From Comamonadaceae bacterium (lineage in GTDB: Bacteria > Pseudomonadota > Gammaproteobacteria > Burkholderiales > Burkholderiaceae_C), in the NCBI GenBank assembly GCA_947463845.1, contig CANHUM010000134.1:1-5053 (forward strand): 5,053 nt of DNA, read 5' to 3'. Every line of letters starts with the position of its first letter. Within the stretch, counting starts at the first letter, position 1. The position numbers and the translations under genes were made by a program. The notes under the pieces were generated by a model. It saw nothing but the letters and a program-made list of their open reading frames with translations. It had not been told where the DNA came from and ran no database searches. This document shows positions 1 through 5,053 of the stretch, piece after piece.

Positions 1-516
1 AATTTGAGGGCCGTAAGTGAGGCCAAAAAAGGCCTCGCCCGCCACCCGGTTGCCCGACACGCCTGCCTCGCCGCCAAAAAACTCGGAGAACATGAGCGAC
101 ATGGCAAACACCAGCTCGGCCACACCCAAGGTGATCATGGCAAAGGGTGTACCAGACTTGCGGGTGGTGACCCAGCCCAACAAAATGGCAAAACCCATGC
201 CGGCCAGCCCCCCCACGATGGGCAATAAGCTGACGGGGATGTGCAACTTGCCACCCGAGACAGCATTCAGCGCATGAATGGCCATGTAAGAGCCCAAGCC
301 GGTGTAGACCGCATGCCCAAAGCTGAGCATGCCACCTTGACCCAGCAACATGTTGTAAGAAAGGCAGGCAATGATGGCAATGCCCATCTGCGCCAACATC
401 GTGGTTGACAAGTTGCTGGTGAACACCAAGGGCGCGAACACCAGAACCAGGGCAAATGAACTCCAGATGACCCAGCGCCCCACGTTATAGGGTTTGAATT
501 TATAAACAGCAGACAT
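1..516 (-). CDS. livM: Branched-chain amino acid-type ABC transporter permease LivM, partial (C-terminus beyond left edge)
   Basis: This is one of the two inner-membrane permease subunits of a LivFGHMK-type (HAAT family) ABC importer. Translation of the minus strand from the ATG at 516-514 gives 172 codons with no stop up to base 1, so the C-terminal half lies outside the window (family members are usually around 300-400 residues). Hydrophobic segments are visible at about residues 14-33, 40-58, 62-84, 94-115 and 122-143. The family hallmark SYNMLLGQGGMLSFGHA lies at residues 53-69, and GGEAGVSGNR at 148-157 resembles the Gly-Gly-x-x-Gly signature common after it. The start is supported by GAGGG (plus-strand 524-528) seven bases upstream, inside the end of livH, and by a gap of only 3 bases from the livH stop, which suggests translational coupling. 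It should pair with LivH in the membrane. Substrate specificity cannot be read from this subunit. Confidence 0.93.
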   Translation of the reverse strand, partial: MSAVYKFKPYNVGRWVIWSSFALVLVFAPLVFTSNLSTTMLAQMGIAIIACLSYNMLLGQGGMLSFGHAVYTGLGSYMAIHALNAVSGGKLHIPVSLLPIVGGLAGMGFAILLGWVTTRKSGTPFAMITLGVAELVFAMSLMFSEFFGGEAGVSGNRVAGEAFFGLTYGPQI

Positions 517-519
517 GAC

Positions 520-1554
520 TTAACCCTCGCGTGTACCCAAAAGACCCTTGGGTCGGAAGATCAGAATCAGCACCAGGAAAAGGAATGGCAAGATGGGTGC
601 AATCTGTGACAGGGTGAGCTTGGCAAAAGAATTCTCTTGCGTAGCGGCTGACAATGCCCAGCCCATGTCCTTGGCCAACGTGAGGAAAGAGTAATCAATG
701 GCCACCGCAAAGGTTTGAATCAAACCAATCAGGAGTGACGCCAGGAAAGCCCCTGACAACGAACCCATGCCACCAACCACCACCACCACAAAGATCACAG
801 ACCCCACAGTCGCCGCCATGGCAGGCTCGGTCACAAAGGTGCTACCACCAATAACGCCCGCCAAGCCGGCCAAGCCAGTCCCGGCACCAAACACAAGCAT
901 GAAAACCCGAGGCACATTGTGTCCCAGGGCTTCGACCATTTCGGGGTGGGTCAGCGCCGCCTGAATCACCAAACCAATGCGGGTGCGTGTGAGCAGCAGC
1001 CACAAAGAGACCAGCATGAGGACAGCCACCAACATCATGAAGCCGCGTGTGGCGGGAAACGGTGAACAAATCAGGCGCACGCTGGCATCTGCGGCGGTAC
1101 AGGCTTCGGCAGGAGCGGCCCCCCAAACGAAGCTGAGGCCATCGACCGAGTGGTTGATCAACGTGAACGCCGAGCTGCGGAGAATCTCGGGTGGAGGAAA
1201 TTCAACCGCCGAACGCCCCCAAACAAGCTGGATCAATTCAACAATGACGTACGAAAGACCGAATGTCACCAACAATTCGGGAACGTGGCCAAAAGGATGC
1301 ACTTTACGAAGCGTTACCCGCTCAAAAATAGCGCCACATGCGCCAACCAGGATGGGTGCCACAAAAAGAGCTGGCCAAAAACCAATCCATCCGGAAAGCG
1401 TGTGACCAAAATAAGCACCGACCATGTAGAAACTTGCGTGCGCAAAATTGAGCACGCCCATCATGCTGAAAATCAGCGTCAAACCTGAGCTGAGCATGAA
1501 GAGCAACAGTCCGTAACTGAGACCGTTGAGCATGGAGATGATGAAAAACTCCAT
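520..1554 (-). CDS. livH: Branched-chain amino acid-type ABC transporter permease LivH
   Basis: This is a complete 344-residue integral membrane permease of the LivH family, the partner of LivM in a HAAT-type ABC importer. The N-terminus carries the family pattern GLSYGLLLFMLSSGLTLIFS (residues 11-30) and NFAHASFYMVGAY (36-48). The cytoplasmic coupling region is TRTRIGLVIQAALTHPEM (189-206), and a glycine-rich GGMGSLSGAF (261-270) and C-terminal RPKGLLG (334-340) follow. About eight hydrophobic segments can be drawn. It is longer than the classical LivH of about 300 residues, mainly because of a polar stretch at about 115-170 that contains Cys152 and Cys163. The ATG at 1554 is preceded by a weak GGAAAG (plus-strand 1561-1566) at 6 bases. 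It lies 186 bases downstream of the binding-protein gene, behind a terminator-like hairpin, and runs directly into livM. Family assignment is secure; the ligand is not determined. Confidence 0.96.
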   Translation of the reverse strand: MEFFIISMLNGLSYGLLLFMLSSGLTLIFSMMGVLNFAHASFYMVGAYFGHTLSGWIGFWPALFVAPILVGACGAIFERVTLRKVHPFGHVPELLVTFGLSYVIVELIQLVWGRSAVEFPPPEILRSSAFTLINHSVDGLSFVWGAAPAEACTAADASVRLICSPFPATRGFMMLVAVLMLVSLWLLLTRTRIGLVIQAALTHPEMVEALGHNVPRVFMLVFGAGTGLAGLAGVIGGSTFVTEPAMAATVGSVIFVVVVVGGMGSLSGAFLASLLIGLIQTFAVAIDYSFLTLAKDMGWALSAATQENSFAKLTLSQIAPILPFLFLVLILIFRPKGLLGTREG

Positions 1555-1566
1555 AACAAACTTTCC

Positions 1567-1582
1567 AGACCTTTGAGGGTCT
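1567..1582. repeat. Short inverted repeat just upstream of livH
   Basis: AGACC (1567-1571) and GGTCT (1578-1582) form a perfect 5-bp inverted repeat with a 6-base loop. It lies immediately 5' of the weak livH ribosome binding site (1561-1566). In the minus-strand transcript it would form a small hairpin beside that site. The stem is short enough to be chance, so any role in livH translation is only a possibility. Confidence 0.35.
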
Positions 1583-1601
1583 TACTGCGTTACCGAAAGT
1601 A

Positions 1602-1620
1602 GGTCAGGCAAAGTCTGACC
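1602..1620. repeat. Inverted repeat in the binding protein-livH gap
   Basis: GGTCAG (1602-1607) and CTGACC (1615-1620) form a perfect 6-bp stem with a 7-base loop. It lies between the minus-strand terminator (1643-1679) and livH. It could be an RNA hairpin that protects the 5' end of a processed livHM message, or a protein-binding palindrome. Nothing else in the sequence decides between these. Confidence 0.4.
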
Positions 1621-1642
1621 CGATGACGAGAAACAAAAACCG

Positions 1643-1679
1643 AAAAAAAAGACCCGATGAACACGTGTTGATCGGGTCT
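1643..1679 (-). terminator. Intrinsic (Rho-independent) terminator after the binding-protein gene, inside the operon
   Basis: Read on the minus strand, AGACCCGAT and ATCGGGTCT (plus-strand arms 1650-1658 and 1671-1679) form a perfect 9-bp stem. The apical part AACACGTGTT is itself palindromic and extends the helix after a single mismatch. The stem is followed directly by eight T (A-run at 1643-1650 on the plus strand, its last base shared with the stem). That is the classical intrinsic terminator layout. It lies 61 bases past the binding-protein stop and about 90 bases before livH. Because livH and livM have the same orientation and clearly belong to the same transporter, the likely role is partial termination that lowers permease expression relative to the binding protein. 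Complete termination, with a separate livH promoter, is the alternative; no convincing promoter was seen in the remaining gap. Confidence 0.8.
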
Positions 1680-1690
1680 CAGCCCAGCGT

Positions 1691-1723
1691 GTCCATCAAC
1701 TGACACAAGATCAGACGATGGAC
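1691..1723 (-). other. 3'-UTR hairpin after the binding-protein gene
   Basis: GTCCATC (1691-1697) and GATGGAC (1717-1723) form a 7-bp outer stem. Inside it, CTGA (1700-1703) and TCAG (1711-1714) form a 4-bp inner stem, with a 2x2 internal loop between them and a 7-base apical loop. It begins 17 bases after the binding-protein stop codon and precedes the terminator hairpin on the minus strand. It has no T-tract, so it is not a terminator by itself. A role in shielding the binding-protein message from 3' exonucleases is an inference. Confidence 0.5.
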
Positions 1724-1740
1724 GTCAAGCAAGGGGTTAG

Positions 1741-2973
1741 TTAACCAGGACGCTTCATCTGGCAGCTCGTCGGAGTGCTGGAAATGTAAGAAGGGAATTC
1801 CTTGACGGGTGCCAAAGTCATGCCTGTGTTTTCAGGGCTGTAGGGAAACTTCTTGTCGGCCTTTTGCCAAACGGTCATCCACAGGGGTTGCTGCAATTGG
1901 TGGTCGGTCCTGCGCATCTGCACTTCACCGTGGTAGCTCTTGAAGCTCAAACCTGACAATGCAGCGGCCACTTTGACCGGATCGGTGGATTTGGCCTTGG
2001 CCATGGCTTCACCCAAAGCGCTGTAAATGGAGATCACAGAACCTGTGTAGAAATCGTCGTTGAACTTCTGCTTGAACTCGGCCATCCATTTGCCCATCTC
2101 ACCACCCATGTTGTAGTGGTTATAGGAAATCTGGAACACGCGACCCGCACCACCTTGACCCAAAGCCGTAGGGGTGCCAGTCACACCGGTGTAGTAGGTG
2201 TAGAACTTGCCGTTGTAACCACCCTCGTTGGCCGCTTTGATCAACAGGGCCAGATCAGAGCCCCAGTTGCCGGTGATCACGGTGTCGGCACCGGAAGCCT
2301 TGATCTTGGCGATGTAGGGAGCGAAATCACGCACCTGCGCCAAAGGGTGAAGGTCTTCACCGACGATCTTCACGTCGGGCATCTTGCGCGCAATGTTCTC
2401 TTTGGCGAAACGCACCATCTGGTGACCATGCGAGTAATTCTGGTTGAGCAGGTAGACATTTTTGATGTCCTTCTGGTCTTTCATGAAGGTGGTCATGGCT
2501 TCCATCTTCATGGAGGTGTCGGCATCGAAGCGGAAATGCCAATAGCTGCACTTGCTGTTGGTGAAATCAGGGTCCACTGCAGAGTGGTTCAGGAAAATGA
2601 CTTCTTTGCCGGGGTTGCGCTCATTGTGTCGGTTCACAGCATCAATCAGCGCTCCGGCGATGCCAGAACTGTTACCCTGAGTGATGTAGCGCACGCCTTG
2701 GTCCATGGCGGCCTTCAGTGCGTTCAGGCTTTCGGCAGGGCTCAACTTGTTGTCGATGCCAATGACCTCAAATTTGACGCCAGCTGGATTGGTCTTGCTG
2801 AACTTTTCGGCAAAAAACTGGAAGCTCTTGAGCTGGTTGCTGCCCACGGGCGCCATCAAACCAGACAAAGGATCAATCCAGGCAATTTTGACGGTTTCCC
2901 CCTTTTGTGCGTACGCGCCCATGGCACTCAGGGCCAAAGTGGTAGCTGCGATCAAACGGATGGTGGTTTTCAT
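1741..2973 (-). CDS. Periplasmic substrate-binding protein of a branched-chain amino acid-type ABC transporter
   Basis: This is a 410-residue type I periplasmic binding protein (Peripla_BP_6 / LivK-like family) that would deliver a ligand to LivH/LivM. Residues 1-22 form a Sec signal peptide: KTTIR basic start, hydrophobic core about 7-19, and cleavage likely after AYA at 20-22, before Gln23. The mature protein opens with the typical VKIAWIDPLSGLMAPVG (28-44), followed by alternating strand-helix segments of two lobes, including ITQGNSSGIAGALI (97-110) and TVITGNWGSDLALLIKAA (231-248). Only two cysteines occur, Cys142 and Cys404, which might form a disulfide. An ATG 33 bases upstream (3006) is in frame, but the ATG at 2973 is preferred because it starts the signal peptide and has AGGAGA seven bases upstream. 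It lies 127 bases after the ligase gene and upstream of the permeases, with a terminator-like hairpin after its stop. The ligand is unknown; the linked acyl-CoA ligase hints at a carboxylic acid rather than an amino acid. Confidence 0.94.
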   Translation of the reverse strand: MKTTIRLIAATTLALSAMGAYAQKGETVKIAWIDPLSGLMAPVGSNQLKSFQFFAEKFSKTNPAGVKFEVIGIDNKLSPAESLNALKAAMDQGVRYITQGNSSGIAGALIDAVNRHNERNPGKEVIFLNHSAVDPDFTNSKCSYWHFRFDADTSMKMEAMTTFMKDQKDIKNVYLLNQNYSHGHQMVRFAKENIARKMPDVKIVGEDLHPLAQVRDFAPYIAKIKASGADTVITGNWGSDLALLIKAANEGGYNGKFYTYYTGVTGTPTALGQGGAGRVFQISYNHYNMGGEMGKWMAEFKQKFNDDFYTGSVISIYSALGEAMAKAKSTDPVKVAAALSGLSFKSYHGEVQMRRTDHQLQQPLWMTVWQKADKKFPYSPENTGMTLAPVKEFPSYISSTPTSCQMKRPG

Positions 2974-2980
2974 TTCAAGG

Positions 2981-2986
2981 TCTCCT
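2981..2986 (-). promoter_or_regulatory. Ribosome binding site of the binding-protein gene
   Basis: AGGAGA on the minus strand sits 7 bases before the ATG at 2973. This is a near-ideal Shine-Dalgarno match. It decides the start in favour of 2973 over the in-frame ATG at 3006, which lies upstream of this site. Confidence 0.8.
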
Positions 2987-3091
2987 GCGTTGTGAATCAA
3001 AAACAAGCTGAGCGTAACCGCTGGGAAAAGAAAATCGCTCGGGGTTTGCCCCTAAGGCTTATCACACCCGCGACTTTTAATCTGCAATTCA

Positions 3092-3103
3092 TGATGGCCA
3101 TCA
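3092..3103. repeat. 12-bp perfect palindrome overlapping the ligase stop codon
   Basis: TGATGGCCATCA is its own reverse complement over 12 bases and includes the TGA stop of the acyl-CoA ligase gene. It could be a transcription factor site for the binding-protein gene 119 bases downstream, or chance. The rest of the 127-base gap (2974-3100) shows a short GGGG/CCCC inverted repeat (3040-3051) and no convincing promoter or strong terminator, which favours read-through from the ligase gene. Confidence 0.3.
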
Positions 3104-4729
3104 GAGCCCAGGCAAAACATAGTCAGCCAATTGCTCGCGCAAACGGGTTTTAAGCATCTTGCCGGTTCCCCCCAGGGGAATGGCGTCCAGGAACACCACA
3201 TCGTCTGGAATCTGCCATTTGGCGGTCTTGCCGTCGTAAAAAGCAATCAGTTCTTCCCGAGTGACTTCGGCACCCGGCTTCTTGACCACGCAGACGATCG
3301 GGCGCTCGTCCCATTTCGGATGGCGCATCCCGATACAGGCAGCCATGGCCACCGCTGGATGAGCCATGGCGATGTTTTCAACGTCGATGGAGCTGATCCA
3401 CTCACCGCCAGACTTGATGACATCCTTGCTGCGGTCGGTGATCTGCATGAAGCCATCCGGGTCAATCGTGGCGACATCCCCCGTTGGGAACCAACCGTCC
3501 ACCAAAGGGTTGCCGCCTTCTTGCTTGTAGTAGGAGGCGATCACCCAAGGGCCTTTGACCAGCAAGTCGCCCGCAGCCTTACCGTCGTGTGGCAGATCAT
3601 GACCTTGCGGATCCACGATCTTCATGTCGATGCCATAGATACAGCGGCCTTGTTTCATACGCAGCTTCATTTGGGCGTCAGCGGGCAAGCTCAGGTGCTT
3701 GTTTTTCAGGGTGCAGACTGTGCCCAAGGGGCTCAGCTCGGTCATGCCCCAGGCGTGCAGCACATCCACGTTGTAGTGCTGCCGGAAGGCGTCGATCATG
3801 GCGGGAGGGCAAGCCGAACCGCCAATCACGGTGCGATTGAGCGTGCTGAACTTCAGACCCACGGGTGCCATGTGGCCCAACAGCATTTGCCAAACGGTAG
3901 GCACACCTGCCGCAAAGGTCACACCTTCAGCTTCGATCAATTCGTAAACCGATTTGCCATCGAGCGCTGGGCCGGGAAACACCAACTTGGCCCCCGCCAT
4001 GGCCGCGCTGTAAGGAATACCCCAGGCGTTCACGTGAAACATGGGCACCACCGGCAGGATGGAGTCCCGCGCCGAAATGCACATGGAATCGGGCAAGGCG
4101 GCGGCGTAAGCATGCAGCACGGTGGAGCGGTGACTGTACAAGGCGCCCTTGGGGTTGCCCGTGGTGCCGCTGGTGTAGCACAGGCTGCAGGCGGTGTTTT
4201 CATCGAGCTGAGGCCACGTATAGCTGCTCGGCTGCTGGCCCATCCAGGCCTCGTAGCTCACCAGATTGGGAATGCCGGTGTCGACCGGTAATTTGTCGGC
4301 ATCACACAGCGCCACATATTGAGTCACGGTCTTGCAATGCTTGTGCAGGGCTTGAACCAGCGGGAGGAAAGTCATGTCGAAGCACAAAACATGGTCTTCG
4401 GCATGGTTGGCAATCCAGGCCATTTGTTCTGGGTGCAGGCGCGGATTGATGGTGTGCAGCACACGGCCAGAACCACTGACACCAAAGTACAGCTCCAGGT
4501 GCCGGTAACCGTTCCAGGCCAGGGTGGCAATGCGTGCGCCATGCGGGACCTTTTGGGCATCCAACGCGTTGGCGACTTGACGAGCACGACGGGCCACATC
4601 GGCCCAGGTGTAACGATGGATATTGCCCTCAACCCTCCGAGAAACGACCTCGCTGTCGCCATGGTGTTTCTCGGCAAAATCGATCAATGAAGAAATCAGC
4701 AATGATTGTTGCTGCATCAGTCCCAGCAT
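3101..4729 (-). CDS. AMP-forming acyl-CoA ligase, DmdB-like / medium- to long-chain fatty acid-CoA ligase family
   Basis: This 542-residue adenylate-forming (ANL superfamily) enzyme should activate a carboxylic acid with ATP and CoA, giving acyl-CoA, AMP and pyrophosphate, in the cytoplasm. The P-loop [11 protein letters not shown] is at residues 185-195. The adenine/AMP-binding HAWGMTE is at 325-331, and the ribose-binding GWFPTGD at 412-418 (Asp418). The hinge motif [15 protein letters not shown] is at 432-446, and the C-terminal catalytic lysine is Lys524 in PLGGTGK (518-524), so all key positions are intact. The N-terminus [16 protein letters not shown] and the length resemble 3-(methylthio)propionyl-CoA ligases (DmdB) and related fatty acyl-CoA ligases, which annotation pipelines often mix; the substrate cannot be told from these motifs. 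AGGAG (plus-strand 4736-4740) stands 6 bases before the ATG. It is the first gene of the minus-strand run and precedes the transporter genes, suggesting it activates an imported acid. The lysine region resembles known acetyltransferase target sites, so regulation by Lys524 acylation is possible. Confidence 0.93.
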   Translation of the reverse strand: MLGLMQQQSLLISSLIDFAEKHHGDSEVVSRRVEGNIHRYTWADVARRARQVANALDAQKVPHGARIATLAWNGYRHLELYFGVSGSGRVLHTINPRLHPEQMAWIANHAEDHVLCFDMTFLPLVQALHKHCKTVTQYVALCDADKLPVDTGIPNLVSYEAWMGQQPSSYTWPQLDENTACSLCYTSGTTGNPKGALYSHRSTVLHAYAAALPDSMCISARDSILPVVPMFHVNAWGIPYSAAMAGAKLVFPGPALDGKSVYELIEAEGVTFAAGVPTVWQMLLGHMAPVGLKFSTLNRTVIGGSACPPAMIDAFRQHYNVDVLHAWGMTELSPLGTVCTLKNKHLSLPADAQMKLRMKQGRCIYGIDMKIVDPQGHDLPHDGKAAGDLLVKGPWVIASYYKQEGGNPLVDGWFPTGDVATIDPDGFMQITDRSKDVIKSGGEWISSIDVENIAMAHPAVAMAACIGMRHPKWDERPIVCVVKKPGAEVTREELIAFYDGKTAKWQIPDDVVFLDAIPLGGTGKMLKTRLREQLADYVLPGL

Positions 4730-4752
4730 GTGGCGCTCCTGTCAGAGTGGTT

Positions 4753-4770
4753 ATTCATTCACGAATCATT
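4753..4770. promoter_or_regulatory. Operator-like imperfect palindrome in the ligase-selO divergent spacer
   Basis: The 18-base stretch 4753-4770 reads ATTCATTCACGAATCATT. Its core ATTC-AC-GAAT is a perfect inverted repeat, and outer A/T pairs extend the symmetry to 12 of 18 positions. It lies 24-41 bases upstream of the ligase start, where a repressor could block transcription. It resembles the general form of dyad operators used by TetR- or GntR-type regulators of acid catabolism, but no specific regulator consensus is recognised. The regulator is not in the window. Confidence 0.3.
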
Positions 4771-4803
4771 GTGCACCCGAGTTGCCCCTGAGCATGGCCT
4801 AAA

Positions 4804-4821
4804 ACCCGCCAAACAGCGGGT
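4804..4821. repeat. GC-rich inverted repeat in the divergent spacer
   Basis: ACCCGC (4804-4809) and GCGGGT (4816-4821) form a perfect 6-bp stem with a 6-base loop. On the minus strand the stem runs into a T-run of only four before AGG, too short for a convincing terminator. It may be part of the selO leader or simply chance in GC-rich DNA. Confidence 0.35.
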
Positions 4822-4823
4822 GC

Positions 4824-4841
4824 TTGTCAAGGGCGTGACAA
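4824..4841. repeat. Inverted repeat enclosing a Shine-Dalgarno-like stretch before selO
   Basis: TTGTCA (4824-4829) and TGACAA (4836-4841) form a perfect 6-bp inverted repeat with loop AGGGCG. The loop and the adjacent stem base give AAGGG (4829-4833), the only Shine-Dalgarno-like stretch near the selO start, but it is 16 bases from the ATG at 4850. On the minus strand 4825-4830 reads TTGACA, a perfect -35 hexamer, but no matching -10 box is found at the proper distance toward the ligase gene. Confidence 0.35.
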
Positions 4842-4849
4842 TCACCCAC

Positions 4850-5053
4850 ATGCCATCTGCCCCTTTGGAAACCCTCGCCAGCCTCGCCAACGACTTGCCT
4901 GTGCTGGATTGGACGCACCGCCTGACCCATCTGGGCCCCCGTTTTTTCACCCCCCTGCAGCCCACGCCCGTCGCCGCGCCGTGCTGGGCCGCACGCAACG
5001 AAGCTTTGCGCACCGAGTTGGGCTGGCCCGCCGAATTGTTTGACCACGAACAC
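4850..5053 (+). CDS. selO: SelO/YdiU-family protein adenylyltransferase (AMPylase), N-terminal fragment
   Basis: These are the first 68 codons of a SelO (YdiU/UPF0061) family protein, open to the right edge; full-length members are about 480-500 residues. SelO proteins have a pseudokinase fold and transfer AMP from ATP to Ser, Thr or Tyr of target proteins, with a role in oxidative stress. The recognisable N-terminal signature is present: LDWTHRLTHLGPRFFTPL (residues 19-36), then QPTPV (37-41) and a following ARNEALRTELGWP (48-60), matching the family pattern of an F/Y-T-x-L-x-PTP core and an N-x-x-L-A-x-x-L-G segment. The ATP-binding and catalytic residues lie beyond the window. The ATG at 4850 has no good ribosome binding site; in-frame GTG codons at 4835 and 4820 are alternative starts. 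It is transcribed divergently from the acyl-CoA ligase with a 120-base spacer and is probably functionally unrelated to the transporter. Confidence 0.85.
   Translation, partial: MPSAPLETLASLANDLPVLDWTHRLTHLGPRFFTPLQPTPVAAPCWAARNEALRTELGWPAELFDHEH

Noticed and set aside
977..1488. Plus-strand open frames opposite livH
   Set aside because: They are antisense to a well-recognised membrane permease, and their translations are polar without motifs.
2974..3100. Possible separate promoter for the binding-protein gene
   Set aside because: A TTGCAG about 17 bases before TGATAA on the minus strand matches the sigma-70 consensus poorly in both boxes. It is not strong enough to list as a promoter.
2116..3153. 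A 345-codon plus-strand open frame opposite the binding-protein gene
   Set aside because: It lies almost wholly antisense to a gene with a clear signal peptide and family sequence. Its translation is rich in His, Val and Gly without domain motifs or a membrane pattern, as expected for the reverse of a GC-biased codon frame.
3131..4291. A 386-codon plus-strand open frame opposite the acyl-CoA ligase gene
   Set aside because: It is antisense to a complete ligase with all catalytic motifs. Its translation is low in recognisable structure and unusually rich in His, Gly and Arg, typical of a shadow frame.
4804..4821. Possible minus-strand terminator or attenuator before the ligase gene
   Set aside because: The stem is only 6 bp and the T-run after it is four bases, interrupted by AGG. 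There is no upstream minus-strand gene in the window to terminate.
4759..5053. Minus-strand open frames (about 84 codons each) opposite the selO start
   Set aside because: They overlap the SelO N-terminus, whose translation matches the family. The antisense translations show no recognisable motif, and one also covers the divergent regulatory spacer.

Overview
The window looks like an ordinary chromosomal segment of a Betaproteobacterium, most likely of the Burkholderiales/Comamonadaceae type. This rests on the style of the protein sequences (Liv-type transporter proteins, a DmdB-like acyl-CoA ligase, a SelO-type protein), a moderately high GC content with GC-rich third codon positions, and dense gene packing. 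The genus cannot be fixed from the sequence alone. No RNA genes, insertion sequences, CRISPR arrays or phage genes were seen.

Layout: four genes run on the minus strand, in transcription order from right to left. They are an AMP-forming acyl-CoA ligase (4729 to 3101), a secreted periplasmic substrate-binding protein (2973 to 1741), the LivH-type permease (1554 to 520) and the first 172 codons of the LivM-type permease (516 to the left edge). The LivM fragment begins 3 bases after the livH stop codon and stays open to base 1. The two ATPases of such a transporter (LivG, LivF) are not in the window and would be expected beyond the left edge. On the right, across a 120-base divergent spacer, the first 68 codons of a SelO-family protein AMPylase run on the plus strand to the window end.

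How the genes fit together: the binding protein would capture a small organic ligand in the periplasm, LivH/LivM would form the membrane channel, and the adjacent ligase would turn an imported carboxylic acid into its CoA thioester. The family label is 'branched-chain amino acid transporter', but the linked ligase raises the possibility that the true ligand is a carboxylic acid.

Non-coding structure: the 186-base gap between the binding-protein gene and livH carries a strong minus-strand intrinsic terminator (stem 1650-1679 followed by eight T), a second long hairpin close to the binding-protein stop codon, and two smaller inverted repeats. This suggests partial termination that makes more binding protein than permease. 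The divergent spacer holds an operator-like imperfect palindrome and two short inverted repeats, one of them surrounding a Shine-Dalgarno-like stretch before selO. No exotic or clearly undescribed system was found; the most interesting points are the transporter-ligase pairing and the structured RNA inside the operon.
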